64,000 nucleotides of DNA from the NCBI RefSeq assembly GCF_963666545.1, contig NZ_OY762899.1:3538365-3602364 (forward strand), in the 5' to 3' direction. The stretch is from an uncultured Bacteroides sp. GTDB taxonomy: Bacteria; Bacteroidota; Bacteroidia; Bacteroidales; Bacteroidaceae. Shown piece by piece: positions 39,043-48,162 of the stretch. The position numbers were made by a program, and so were the translations under genes. The notes below the pieces were generated by a model. That model searched no databases. It had not been told where the DNA came from and saw only the letters and a list, made by a program, of their open reading frames with translations. Within the stretch, counting starts at the first letter, position 1. Every line of letters starts with the position of its first letter.

Positions 39043-40167
39043 CTATTCGGAAGCACCGACAGAGAAGTCGACATAGACGGGGAGGTGATCGCTAAAACCG
39101 CCTTGATACCTTATTCCGGTATACGTTCTGAAAGGTTGTTCTCCGCCATATTTCTCATCTTCTATTAGTAGGAAAGGAAGTCGTACTACATTGGCTTTTG
39201 CTTCGTTCGTATAAAGGGAGCTATGAGGAGTAAGCAATGTGCCCGAAACAATGAGCTGATCGAGCAAATTCCATTCTCCTTTGTATTTATACGAACCAAA
39301 GTTGCGGACTTTTGATTTGGCTGCCAGCAGATTATATAAATGTAGAGGTTCGGGGTGATCAGGGGGCGCAACAGCTTCGAGTACCTCCGATATCGATTTG
39401 TTTTCCGGATAATCATTGAAGTCGCCCATTATTACGACTTTAGGAGAGCTTCGAACAAGGAACAAACTATCTACAGCAGCTTTTATTCTTTCGGCTACAC
39501 AGACACGGTTTGCTTCAGACGCTTTCTGACCGCCTAAACGAGAGGGAAGATGAACGACGAAAACATCCAACGTATCACTGTTGATGATCAGCCCAGTGGC
39601 GTGAAGAATATCCCGTGTGGGATACGAATGTTCGCCCGGAAGAGAAATACGGAGTGATTCCCAACTTAATAATTTGAAACTCCCGCGTTGATAGAGAAGC
39701 GCTACATCAATGCCACGCTTGTCTGGAGAGTTGGTCATTACGTATTGATAATCCTCTTTCTTTAGCGGAGAATAGAGAGTAAGGTCACGTAATACACTAT
39801 CATTTTCAACTTCGCACATGCCAATCAGTACGGGAGGAGCCCATTCGCCAACCGCAGTGATGGTGCGAGCTACATTGGCCAATTTCTTTTTATATCGTCC
39901 GTAATTCCAATTGCGCATGGAGGTTGGCAGAAATTCCAGATCATTCTTTAATGTATCATGCTTGCAATCGAAAAGGTTTTCTACATTCCAGAACATCAGG
40001 CGAAAAGACGCACTTTCTTGCGCTTTTAGGTTTGCTGCAATAAGCAGAAGAAAAACGAAAAAGATCAGTGTTCGTTTGCTGAAATTCCTCCAACCGATGA
40101 GACGAACGAGTGTTAATCGGTCTAATATTGGTGGATTGTAGCAAATTGCTTTGGATGAAAAGATCAT
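39043..40167 (-). CDS. Endonuclease/exonuclease/phosphatase-family secreted protein
   Basis: The 374-aa product has a long N-region and a hydrophobic helix (LIFFVFLLLIAANLKA) that acts as a signal peptide or anchor. Its true start may be later. The EEP fold is shown by RLMFWNVENLFD, IGMCEVEND, VVIMGDFNDYPE and GGFSDHLPVYVDF. It is predicted to cut phosphodiester or phosphoester bonds outside the cytoplasm; substrate unknown. It is convergent with the metallophosphoesterase gene. Confidence 0.9.
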   Translation of the reverse strand: MIFSSKAICYNPPILDRLTLVRLIGWRNFSKRTLIFFVFLLLIAANLKAQESASFRLMFWNVENLFDCKHDTLKNDLEFLPTSMRNWNYGRYKKKLANVARTITAVGEWAPPVLIGMCEVENDSVLRDLTLYSPLKKEDYQYVMTNSPDKRGIDVALLYQRGSFKLLSWESLRISLPGEHSYPTRDILHATGLIINSDTLDVFVVHLPSRLGGQKASEANRVCVAERIKAAVDSLFLVRSSPKVVIMGDFNDYPENKSISEVLEAVAPPDHPEPLHLYNLLAAKSKVRNFGSYKYKGEWNLLDQLIVSGTLLTPHSSLYTNEAKANVVRLPFLLIEDEKYGGEQPFRTYTGIRYQGGFSDHLPVYVDFSVGASE

Positions 40168-40290
40168 GTGGTAAGTGTGGCAATTAGTTAGTTTTGGGTA
40201 TAGAATGAAAACGACAAAGAATAAGGGTTATCGAGAAAACCGAAGTTTTTGATAACCCTTATTTATTTGTGTAATCGTGCTGTCGATTGC

Positions 40291-41751
40291 TTACTTTTTT
40301 TCAGGGATGTTAGCCAGTACATCAAGCAGATGTTTCCAGAATTTGTCGACAGAAGGAATATGCATTCTCTCGTCAGGGGAGTGAACACCTGTGAGCGTGG
40401 GGCCGAACGAGATCATATCCAATGAAGGATATTTATCGAGGAACAAGCCGCATTCCAAACCTGCGTGAATCGCTTTCACTTTAGCCTCAACTCCAAACAG
40501 ACGTTTATAAGAAGCAGCTGTAACCTCCAATATTTCAGAATGTGGATTCGGCTTCCAACCCGGATATCCCTCACCAAATGAAACACTGGCTCCTCCGAGT
40601 TCAAAAGCGGCACGCACAGTGTTGGCCATATCATTGCGGGCAGAAAGTATAGAACTGCGTTGGCTGGTTGCTATCTTTATCACATTTCCCTCTTGCATCT
40701 TCACTGAAGCTAAGTTGGTGGATGTTTCTACCAAGCCCGGGATGTCCTGACTCATGGCGAATACTCCGTGCGGAGTGGCATATAGTGTCTTCAATAGACG
40801 AGAAGTGGTGTCTTTGTCGATCGCAGTCGTACGTAGAGTCTCGGATTGCAAGACTAATTTCAAATTAGGTTCAGTGACTGACAACTCGTTTTCTAATTCT
40901 GCAGAGAATATATTGAGATCTACTCTGACTAACTCCTTCGCATCGTGAGGTACAGCGCAGATGGCGTATGCTTCACGAGGAATCGCATTGTGCAGATTGC
41001 CTCCATTTATTTCGCTGAGATATAGATCGTATTTTTGGGCCGTTTGGCTGAGGAATCTATTTAATATTTTGTTGGCGTTGCCTCTTCCGAGATGAATATC
41101 ACCTCCCGAGTGTCCGCCTTTTAATCCTTTCACTTCTACTTTAAAGAAGAAATAACCTTCGGGCACAGTTACCTCTTTGTAGTGAAATTCGCCAATTGAA
41201 CCGATGCCGCCGGCACAGCCAATAAAAAGTTCCCCTTCATCTTCAGAATCAAGATTGAGCAATATATCACCGCTTAGAAATCCCTCTTTCAGTGCAAAAG
41301 CACCTGTCAACCCTGTCTCTTCATCTACTGTAAACAAGCATTCAAGCGGACCGTGTTCTATATCGTTAGCGGCTAGAATCGCTAATTCGGTAGCAACTCC
41401 TATTCCATTATCAGCGCCAAGAGTTGTACCTTTCGCTTTTAACCATTCACCGTCAATTTCTGTCTCAATAGGATCTGTAAGGAAGTTGTGCGTCACATCA
41501 TTATTCTTCTCGCATACCATGTCTACATGCGATTGCAACACTACAGTCTTTAAATGTTCTTTGCCTTTAGTCGCAGGTTTCTTTATTAGTATATTGCCAC
41601 ACTCATCTTTGAGAATTTCCAGTTTATGCTCTTTTGCGAATGCCTCTAGAAAGGCAATAATCTTTTCTTCCTTTTTAGAAGGACGAGGCACTTTACATAT
41701 TTCATTGAAATAGTGAAATACGGCAGTTGGTTTTAATTCAGATAATTCCAT
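40291..41751 (-). CDS. pepD: Aminoacyl-histidine dipeptidase (M20C)
   Basis: The 486-aa M20 peptidase has VVLQSHVDMVCEKN (metal-binding HxD), TLGADNGIGVA, FTVDEETGLTGA (catalytic Glu) and HSGGDIHLGRGNANKI, with a late GLECGLFLDKYPSLDMISFG. It contains both the catalytic and the dimerisation domain and is of normal length. It is cytosolic and hydrolyses Xaa-His and other dipeptides. A terminator was not seen; the 41752-41993 gap carries the promoter of the next, divergent gene. Confidence 0.95.
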   Translation of the reverse strand: MELSELKPTAVFHYFNEICKVPRPSKKEEKIIAFLEAFAKEHKLEILKDECGNILIKKPATKGKEHLKTVVLQSHVDMVCEKNNDVTHNFLTDPIETEIDGEWLKAKGTTLGADNGIGVATELAILAANDIEHGPLECLFTVDEETGLTGAFALKEGFLSGDILLNLDSEDEGELFIGCAGGIGSIGEFHYKEVTVPEGYFFFKVEVKGLKGGHSGGDIHLGRGNANKILNRFLSQTAQKYDLYLSEINGGNLHNAIPREAYAICAVPHDAKELVRVDLNIFSAELENELSVTEPNLKLVLQSETLRTTAIDKDTTSRLLKTLYATPHGVFAMSQDIPGLVETSTNLASVKMQEGNVIKIATSQRSSILSARNDMANTVRAAFELGGASVSFGEGYPGWKPNPHSEILEVTAASYKRLFGVEAKVKAIHAGLECGLFLDKYPSLDMISFGPTLTGVHSPDERMHIPSVDKFWKHLLDVLANIPEKK

Positions 41752-41965
41752 GTTTCTTATTTTATGAATTCATAATTGAGGTTAAAATATAGTTGTCTTT
41801 TCTTTGCCTGCTTTCTCCCTTCATTCAAGAGCGATTTTGTCGCAAAAGTTAAGTTCCTTGTATATTTTAACCGTTTATTGCTAAATATGGTTAAATAGGC
41901 TCTTTGGCAGTAAACCCTTTTCTTTTTTTTATCCAAAAAAAGAGGGCATAGTCCATACAAAACTC

Positions 41966-41973
41966 TATATTTG
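41966..41973 (+). promoter_or_regulatory. -7 box (TATATTTG) for the 77-aa gene
   Basis: This TAnnTTTG match lies 21 bp before the ATG at 41994. Confidence 0.55.
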
Positions 41974-41993
41974 CATCCACAAAATTAGTAGAA

Positions 41994-42227
41994 ATGCTCA
42001 ATACAATACTGATAACTCTGTTAATAGTTGCTATTTGTCTCGGATTATTAGGCCTGAAGGTCTTTTTTGTAAGAGGAGGTAAGTTCCCTAACGGGCACGT
42101 AAGTGGAAATCAGGTTTTGAAAGAAAAAGGAATCAGTTGCGCCCAGTCTCAGGATCGGGAAGCACAGAATAAACCACGATTTTCTTTTCGTGACGTTGAG
42201 CGAACCTTGAATGATAGTATGAATTAA
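41994..42227 (+). CDS. Small membrane protein, conserved hypothetical
   Basis: The 77-aa product has one N-terminal membrane helix (ILITLLIVAICLGLLGLKVFF) followed by a hydrophilic tail with GGKFPNGHVSGN and KEKGISCAQSQDRE. These motifs are, from memory, conserved in Bacteroidia small membrane proteins; no function can be assigned. It lies upstream of the OmpH-like gene (27-bp gap), so the pair may share a transcript. I considered an NqrM-like role, but its Cys pattern does not fit. Confidence 0.6.
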   Translation: MLNTILITLLIVAICLGLLGLKVFFVRGGKFPNGHVSGNQVLKEKGISCAQSQDREAQNKPRFSFRDVERTLNDSMN

Positions 42228-42254
42228 TTATTTTAAAACTATATTTTATAAGTT

Positions 42255-42857
42255 ATGAAGAGAACAAACCACTTCGTCAGCGGAATTGCGGCTATTGCAG
42301 TCATCGTTTTATTTGCACAATGTTCAGGTAAGGCAGAAAATAAGGCACCAGAAGTTTCCGGTGGGGCAATAGGCACATCAAACATGAAAATAGCTTATGT
42401 TGAAATAGATACCTTGCTTACTCAATATAATTTTTGGAATGACTTAAACGAAGCAATGATGAAGAAAGAGGAGAACATACGTGCTACTCTGAATCAGAAA
42501 GCTCGCGAATTGGACGCTGAGGCTCAGGATTTTCAACGTAAATTGCAGAATAACGCTTTTGTTAGCCGCGACAGAGCAGAGCAAGAACATGCCCGCATAA
42601 CTAAAAAGCAACAGGATTTGCAAGAGTTGCAAACTCGATTGTCAAATGAGCTGGCTGCCGAAAATCAAAAGAATAGTTTGCAACTTCGTGATTCAATCAA
42701 TTCTTTCTTGAAGAAGTATAATAAGACAAAAGGATATAGCATGATCATCAGCAATACCGGTTTTGATAATCTTCTATATGCTGATAGTGCTTATAATATT
42801 ACGAAAGAAATAGTAGAAGGTTTGAATGCAAGGTATACTCCTGCTTCAAAGAAATAA
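42255..42857 (+). CDS. OmpH/Skp-like lipoprotein
   Basis: The 200-aa product has a lipobox (VLFAQCSG). It contains MKIAYVEIDTLL, the OmpH start of strand 1, a long coiled-coil arm (RATLNQKARELDAEAQDFQR to KNSLQLRD) and GYSMIISNTGFDNLLYADS near the end. Skp proteins chaperone outer-membrane proteins; a lipidated form would be membrane-tethered. It is intact. A bidirectional terminator follows. Confidence 0.9.
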   Translation: MKRTNHFVSGIAAIAVIVLFAQCSGKAENKAPEVSGGAIGTSNMKIAYVEIDTLLTQYNFWNDLNEAMMKKEENIRATLNQKARELDAEAQDFQRKLQNNAFVSRDRAEQEHARITKKQQDLQELQTRLSNELAAENQKNSLQLRDSINSFLKKYNKTKGYSMIISNTGFDNLLYADSAYNITKEIVEGLNARYTPASKK

Positions 42858-42880
42858 TTAGAAGTGTTCTATTAGAACTA

Positions 42881-42922
42881 AAAAAGTAGCAGTGAAGAGA
42901 TTTCTTCACTGCTACTTTTTTT
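42881..42922. terminator. Strong bidirectional terminator
   Basis: 17-bp perfect stem (AAAAAGTAGCAGTGAAG/CTTCACTGCTACTTTTT) with a 6-nt loop and poly-A/poly-T on opposite ends. It serves the OmpH gene (+) and the 113-aa gene (-). Confidence 0.93.
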
Positions 42923-42998
42923 ATAGTAAGAGGCTTTCTGCATTGAACGCTTTCACTTATGAATAAAAGGTTCTTTGATCTAATTATCGAAAGAGGCT

Positions 42999-43340
42999 TT
43001 AATTCTTGTCTCTCTCTTCCAATTGCGGAATACGGAACGAAGTATAAAGTTCCAACACTGCCGCAATGCTCAGACAAGCTATCCACTCATTGCCGTGAGT
43101 TGTAAACATGAAAGCTCCTGCCATCACTAGCAGGAGAGCTCCTAATATCTGTTGACGTCTGAGGCGTTTGATGTTTTTGTTTATTCCTTCATACGGAGTG
43201 TTTACTTGCGCTAAAGCAACAAATCCTGCGCCGATGGTATAAATGTAAGGAGCCGGAGGCCATTTAGATATAAATAAAACAGCTCCTGCAAGTAGCAGCA
43301 AGGCTCCTACAGCGAAAAGTACGGGAATTAGTTTCTTCAT
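42999..43340 (-). CDS. Small integral membrane protein, conserved hypothetical
   Basis: The 113-aa product has four likely membrane helices (LIPVLFAVGALLLLAGAVLF, IYTIGAGFVALAQV, ILGALLLVMAGAFMFTT, IACLSIAAVLELYTSF) and a charged loop (NIKRLRRQQ). It overlaps the preceding FtsB/DivIC gene by 4 bp (ATGA-type), so the two are translationally coupled. It may serve cell division by that link. I know no function for it. Confidence 0.7.
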   Translation of the reverse strand: MKKLIPVLFAVGALLLLAGAVLFISKWPPAPYIYTIGAGFVALAQVNTPYEGINKNIKRLRRQQILGALLLVMAGAFMFTTHGNEWIACLSIAAVLELYTSFRIPQLEERDKN

Positions 43341-43648
43341 TTTTTGTCTTCTTCTTCTTCAAATACGTAAATATCTTCGTTCGGTTTCTTCATCAAGTAC
43401 TTTTCACGGGCTATCTTCTCAATAGCTTCCGGTTTGGTGGTAAGTTCGTTCAAGCGTTTGGTGCTTTCCTCATATTCAGAGCGATATCCGTTGATCTCTC
43501 CTTGTAAGCGGTTGATCTCTCGCGCATAACCGATGCGGCGCACCATACTGTTTTCATCAAGAAAGCCGATAATGATAGCAAATACGAGTGTGGTTATACT
43601 GTATTTATGCCTTCGTATGAAATTCCAGATTGATAATAATTTGTCCAT
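43337..43648 (-). CDS. Septum formation initiator (FtsB/DivIC family)
   Basis: The 103-aa product has a short N-terminal cytoplasmic segment, one membrane helix (SITTLVFAIIIGFLDENS) and a coiled-coil (INRLQGEINGYRSEYEESTK) with the family motif TKPEAIEKIAREKYLMKKPNE near the C-terminus. It is a bitopic divisome component that partners FtsL/FtsQ. Its start is divergent from dnaX, with a TATCTTTG box at 43693-43700. Confidence 0.9.
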   Translation of the reverse strand: MDKLLSIWNFIRRHKYSITTLVFAIIIGFLDENSMVRRIGYAREINRLQGEINGYRSEYEESTKRLNELTTKPEAIEKIAREKYLMKKPNEDIYVFEEEEDKK

Positions 43649-43692
43649 GATTGTTTATGACGAGTTACGGATAAAAACCCCAATTGATTATG

Positions 43693-43700
43693 CAAAGATA
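43693..43700 (-). promoter_or_regulatory. -7 box (TATCTTTG) for the ftsB/divIC operon
   Basis: An exact TAnnTTTG match 45 bp before the ATG at 43648. Confidence 0.5.
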
Positions 43701-43743
43701 AAACTTCTAACTTAAAACTTATCTCATAAGACTTTTTTTTGTG

Positions 43744-43751
43744 TACATTTG
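43744..43751 (+). promoter_or_regulatory. -7 box (TACATTTG) for dnaX
   Basis: A TAnnTTTG match about 30 bp before the ATG at 43781. It implies a leader of about 23 nt and argues against the longer reading frame. Confidence 0.6.
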
Positions 43752-43780
43752 CAGAAACAGAAAATAGAGAATCTCGGATT

Positions 43781-45628
43781 ATGGAGAACTATATCGTATC
43801 GGCCCGCAAATATCGTCCGTCTACGTTCGAATCTGTAGTAGGGCAGGAAGCTCTTACTACTACACTTAAAAATGCCATTGCTACTCATAAACTGGCTCAT
43901 GCTTACTTGTTTTGTGGACCCCGTGGAGTGGGAAAAACCACTTGTGCGCGTATCTTTGCCAAGACAATCAACTGTATGCATCTTTCTGCCGATGGAGAGG
44001 CTTGTAATGAATGTGAATCGTGCGTGGCATTCAATGAACAACGATCTTATAATATACATGAGCTTGATGCCGCATCCAACAATTCGGTGGATGATATCCG
44101 TCAGTTGGTGGAACAAGTACGCATCCCGCCTCAGATAGGTAAATATAAAGTTTATATTATAGACGAGGTACACATGCTGTCTACTTCGGCTTTCAACGCT
44201 TTCCTTAAAACATTAGAGGAACCTCCTCATCATGCTATCTTCATTCTGGCTACAACGGAAAAGCATAAGATTCTGCCTACGATCTTATCACGTTGCCAGA
44301 TTTATGATTTCAGCCGCATTACGGTAGAAGGTACGGTGAATCATCTGAATTATGTAGCATCCAAAGAGGGAATTACGGTTGAGCAGGAAGCACTGAATGT
44401 GATTGCTCTGAAATCTGACGGAGGAATGCGTGATGCTCTTTCCATCTTCGATCAGGTAGTTAGCTTCACCGGGGGAAATATTACGTATCAAAGTGTGATA
44501 GAAAACCTCAATGTATTGGACTATGAGTATTACTTCAGATTAACGGATTGCTTTCTGGAGAATAAAGTGACCGATGCGCTACTTTTGTTTAATGACATCT
44601 TAAACAAAGGTTTTGACGGTAATCATTTTATCACCGGATTATCTTCGCATTTCCGTGATTTATTGGTTAGCAAAGATGCCTCCACTCTTTCATTGCTCGA
44701 AGTTGGTTCCAGCATTCGTCAACGCTATCAGACGCAGTCGCAAAAATGCGAGTTGCCTTTCTTGTATCGTGCAATGAAACTTTGCAATGATTGCGACATG
44801 AGTTATCGCGTAAGTAAGAACAAACGATTGTTGGTGGAACTTACATTGATTCAAGTGGCGCAACTCACAGAAGGCGATGATGAGGAAGCCCATGGGCGTG
44901 GCCCTAAACAAAATTTAAAACCAGTCTTTCATTCGCCTTCGGGAGCTCAGCAACCTCAGGTGGTAAGCCATACAACAACTGCGGCTCCTCAAGTTGCTAC
45001 CCCTCCGGTTGCAACTCAACAGGTTGTGGCTCCTCAAGTGGTTCAGCCCTCTATGCCGTCGTCTTCATTTGGAACTACTCCTCCGCCTGCTACTGTGCCG
45101 AATGCAATTCTAATGGCGCAATCAAAGCCGGAAAAGAAAATCCCTTTGATGAAGAGTTCCAGCATCGGGCTTTCCATCAAGCAATTACAGAATGGAGATC
45201 AAGAGAAAAGAACGGCATCAGCTGAACAGGCAATACATGCGCAACAAACGGCAGTTCAGGAGAATCAGCTTTTCGGCGAGAACGACCTGAACTATTATTG
45301 GAGAGAATATGCCAGTCAGCTTCCGCTAGAACAGAGAGCAGTAGCTATGCGAATGCAGAATATTAAAGTAGAGAAACTGGATGATGTGGCTTGTGGAATA
45401 GTCGTTGACAATGAATTAACAGCGAAAGATTTTACAACTGCTTTGCCCGACATTCAATCTTATCTTCGCAATCGGCTTAAGAATAGCAAACTAACGATAA
45501 CTGTTCGTATTAGCGAAGCCAACGAAATAATACGTCCTTTCGGCAAGGTGGAGAAGTTCCAGATGATGGCTCAAAAGAATAATGATTTGATGACTCTGAA
45601 GGAGGAGTTTGGATTGGAGTTTTATTGA
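43781..45628 (+). CDS. dnaX: DNA polymerase III subunit gamma/tau
   Basis: The ATG at 43781 gives 615 aa; a frame open from 43739 would start before the transcript and is rejected. The clamp-loader ATPase shows FCGPRGVGKTTCARIFA (Walker A), the zinc module CARIFAKTINC plus EACNECESC, IIDEVHMLSTSAFNAF (Walker B), TEKHKILPTILSRC (SRC motif) and GGMRDALSIFDQ. A long PQV/T-rich linker (about 390-450) leads to a C-terminal tau-like domain. It loads the beta clamp and links the replisome. No slippery A6-type frameshift site was noticed. Confidence 0.95.
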   Translation: MENYIVSARKYRPSTFESVVGQEALTTTLKNAIATHKLAHAYLFCGPRGVGKTTCARIFAKTINCMHLSADGEACNECESCVAFNEQRSYNIHELDAASNNSVDDIRQLVEQVRIPPQIGKYKVYIIDEVHMLSTSAFNAFLKTLEEPPHHAIFILATTEKHKILPTILSRCQIYDFSRITVEGTVNHLNYVASKEGITVEQEALNVIALKSDGGMRDALSIFDQVVSFTGGNITYQSVIENLNVLDYEYYFRLTDCFLENKVTDALLLFNDILNKGFDGNHFITGLSSHFRDLLVSKDASTLSLLEVGSSIRQRYQTQSQKCELPFLYRAMKLCNDCDMSYRVSKNKRLLVELTLIQVAQLTEGDDEEAHGRGPKQNLKPVFHSPSGAQQPQVVSHTTTAAPQVATPPVATQQVVAPQVVQPSMPSSSFGTTPPPATVPNAILMAQSKPEKKIPLMKSSSIGLSIKQLQNGDQEKRTASAEQAIHAQQTAVQENQLFGENDLNYYWREYASQLPLEQRAVAMRMQNIKVEKLDDVACGIVVDNELTAKDFTTALPDIQSYLRNRLKNSKLTITVRISEANEIIRPFGKVEKFQMMAQKNNDLMTLKEEFGLEFY

Positions 45629-45660
45629 TGATCCTTGTTGCTTCTTCCTTACTAAATATA

Positions 45661-45700
45661 ACGTGAATAATCAGTCTCTATCTGATCGTTCACGTTTTTT
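45661..45700 (+). terminator. Terminator after dnaX
   Basis: Interrupted stem ACGTGAA-TA-ATCAG/CTGAT-CG-TTCACGT, followed by TTTTT. Confidence 0.75.
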
Positions 45701-45838
45701 ATGATATATGTATGAGTAGCAACTCTCTTTCAGTTGTAATATAGTATATATAGAGAAGCACAATCTTAGCGATCGTTCATTACCAATGTGTCTATCTAGA
45801 TAACTCGGAGTTAATCAAAACAATAGCAAAATCAAAAG

Positions 45839-47095
45839 ATGAAGAAGACGAATCCTGTCTGTTGGGTACCCACTGTTTATTTCGCCATGGGGCTCCCTTA
45901 TGTTGTATTATCAATGGTGTCGGTTTTAATGTTTTCGGATATGGAAGTCTCTGATGCTCAAATAGCATTCTGGACCTCCTTAATAATGCTTCCGTGGACA
46001 TTGAAACCCCTTTGGAGCCCTTTTTTGGAGATGTTTAAAACGAAGAAGCACTTTGTGGTGATTACTCAAATAGTGACCGGAGTAGCATTTTCTTTGGTTG
46101 CACTTTCGTTGCCTTTGCCCGATTTCTTTTGCTATGCCATTGCGTTGATGGGCGTGATTGCATTTAGTGGAGCCACACATGACATTGCAGGCGATGGCGT
46201 TTACCTTTCTGAGTTGAATCCCGTTCAACAAGCTAAATATATAGGCTGGCAAGGAGCTTTCTATAATCTGGCTAAAATATTGGCCAATGGTGGATTGGTT
46301 TATTTAGCCGGTTCACTGAAAGAAACATTTGGAATCGTACATTCATGGATGATCATTATGGGCATTTGCGCCATTATCATGATATGTGTTAGCCTCTATC
46401 ACATGAAGATGCTACCTTCGGGAGGAGCAGCAGCCGGTGAGATACGCACCGTGAGTGATAGTTTGAATAAGTTGTGGGAAGTTATTCGCTCCTTCTTTGC
46501 AAAAAAACATATTGCTTGGTACATTGTCTTTATCATACTCTATCGCTTTGCTGAAGGATATGCCATGAAAATTGTACCTTTGTTCCTCAAAGCTCCGGTA
46601 GAAAATGGAGGATTGGGATTGGCTGTAAAAGACATCGGGTTGATTTATGGAACGTTTGGGGCTGCCGCCTTTATTTTGGGTTCCATCTTGGCCGGTTATT
46701 ATATTTCTGCCCGGGGACTGAGAAAAGTCTTATTTTCTCTCTGCTGTGCATTCAATATTCCCTTTTTAGTCTATTTTCTTTTGGCCTTTTATCAGCCCTC
46801 GGGACTGGGAATCGTTGCAACGGCTATCATCTTTGAATATCTGGGTTATGGCTTTGGTTTTGCCGGACTTATCTTGTTCATGATGCAACAGGTTGCTCCC
46901 GGTAAACATCAAATGGCTCACTATGCTTTTGCCACAGGCATTATGAATTTGGGTGTGATGATACCGGGTATGATGAGTGGTTATCTGAGTGATTGGCTGG
47001 GTTATGAACACTTCTTTATCTGGGTGTTGATTGCTACCATTCCTGCGTTTGTTGTAACTTGGTTGGTGCCGTTTACCTATAGTGATAGTAAATAA
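45839..47095 (+). CDS. MFS transporter of the glycan locus
   Basis: The 418-aa product has twelve membrane helices (VVLSMVSVLMFSDMEVSDAQ, LIMLPWTLKPLWSPFLEMF, AFSGATHDIAGDGVYLSEL and so on). The LWSPFLEMFKTKK region resembles the MFS A-type loop, and the fold recalls AmpG/SLC45-like sugar carriers. It lies 51 bp before the GH130 gene on the same strand, so it likely imports the disaccharide used by that enzyme across the inner membrane. That role is inferred from order. Confidence 0.85.
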   Translation: MKKTNPVCWVPTVYFAMGLPYVVLSMVSVLMFSDMEVSDAQIAFWTSLIMLPWTLKPLWSPFLEMFKTKKHFVVITQIVTGVAFSLVALSLPLPDFFCYAIALMGVIAFSGATHDIAGDGVYLSELNPVQQAKYIGWQGAFYNLAKILANGGLVYLAGSLKETFGIVHSWMIIMGICAIIMICVSLYHMKMLPSGGAAAGEIRTVSDSLNKLWEVIRSFFAKKHIAWYIVFIILYRFAEGYAMKIVPLFLKAPVENGGLGLAVKDIGLIYGTFGAAAFILGSILAGYYISARGLRKVLFSLCCAFNIPFLVYFLLAFYQPSGLGIVATAIIFEYLGYGFGFAGLILFMMQQVAPGKHQMAHYAFATGIMNLGVMIPGMMSGYLSDWLGYEHFFIWVLIATIPAFVVTWLVPFTYSDSK

Positions 47096-47146
47096 CATAA
47101 TAATAATGAAGCCTTTGATGCTTCCTTTATAAACTTTAGTAAGAGT

Positions 47147-48145
47147 ATGAAAGAAATCAAGATTGCAGGCGTCGCCCTGCCGGATATGCCGTGGGAAGAA
47201 CGTCCGGACGGTTGTAAAGATGTTGTTTGGCGTTGTTCTGCCAACCCCATTATACCTCGTAATTTGCTTCCTACGTCGAACAGTATTTTCAACAGCGCTG
47301 TGGTAACCTTTAACGAAGGCTATGCTGGCGTGTTTCGTTGCGATGATACGAATCGCAGAATGCGGTTACATGTAGGTTTTAGTAAAGACGCCATTCATTG
47401 GCATATCAATGAAGAACCGCTGACTTTTGAATGTGAGGATGAAGAAATCGGGACGTGGGTATATGGCTATGACCCTCGTGTTTGCTTCATAGAAGATCGT
47501 TATTATGTAACCTGGTGCAACGGCTACCATGGCCCGACAATAGGAGTGGCTTACACCTTTGATTTTGAAACCTTCTATCAATTGGAGAATGCATTCATTC
47601 CTTTTAATCGCAATGGAGTCATGTTTCCACGGAAGATCAACGGAAACTTTGCTATGTTGAGTCGCCCTAGTGATAATGGACATACTCCCTTCGGAGATAT
47701 TTTTTATAGCGAATCTCCCGATCTTGACTTTTGGGGGCATCATCGACATGTTATGTCGCCGGCACAGTTTGAGGTAAGTGCCTGGCAATGTACCAAGATT
47801 GGTGCCGGCCCTATTCCGATAGAGACATCCGAGGGATGGTTGCTGATTTATCACGGCGTGTTGGCTTCCTGCAATGGATTTGTATATAGCTTTGGTTCGG
47901 CATTGCTCGACTTAGACCAACCATGGAAGGTGAAATATCGCTCGGGACCCTATCTTCTTTCTCCGCAAAAGGAGTATGAATGTATGGGTGATGTGCCTAA
48001 TGTTTGCTTCCCGTGTGCGGCACTTCATGATGCGGAGACGGGACGTATTGCCATCTACTATGGATGTGCTGACACGGTAACCGGATTGGCTTTCGGTTAT
48101 ATACCCGAAATCATCGAATTTACCAAGCGTACAAGTATTATTTAA
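47147..48145 (+). CDS. GH130 beta-mannoside phosphorylase
   Basis: The 332-aa product has the five-bladed GH130 features [20 protein letters not shown] (the catalytic Asp region), [19 protein letters not shown] (phosphate- and substrate-binding Arg), [20 protein letters not shown] and [15 protein letters not shown]. The type matches enzymes that phosphorolyse beta-1,4-mannosyl-GlcNAc from N-glycan cores; that substrate is inferred from the locus. No signal peptide, so cytosolic. It lies between the MFS carrier and GH92. Confidence 0.9.
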   Translation: MKEIKIAGVALPDMPWEERPDGCKDVVWRCSANPIIPRNLLPTSNSIFNSAVVTFNEGYAGVFRCDDTNRRMRLHVGFSKDAIHWHINEEPLTFECEDEEIGTWVYGYDPRVCFIEDRYYVTWCNGYHGPTIGVAYTFDFETFYQLENAFIPFNRNGVMFPRKINGNFAMLSRPSDNGHTPFGDIFYSESPDLDFWGHHRHVMSPAQFEVSAWQCTKIGAGPIPIETSEGWLLIYHGVLASCNGFVYSFGSALLDLDQPWKVKYRSGPYLLSPQKEYECMGDVPNVCFPCAALHDAETGRIAIYYGCADTVTGLAFGYIPEIIEFTKRTSII

Positions 48146-48162
48146 CTCATATATTCGGCTGA

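Noticed and set aside
41994..42227. NqrM-like assembly factor
   Set aside because: It has one membrane helix but only one conserved Cys in the tail; the NqrM Cys pattern is absent and no nqr genes are nearby.
43781..45628. dnaX frameshift giving gamma and tau
   Set aside because: I did not find a slippery A-rich heptamer with a following stop in the expected part of the gene, so only the full-length product is supported.
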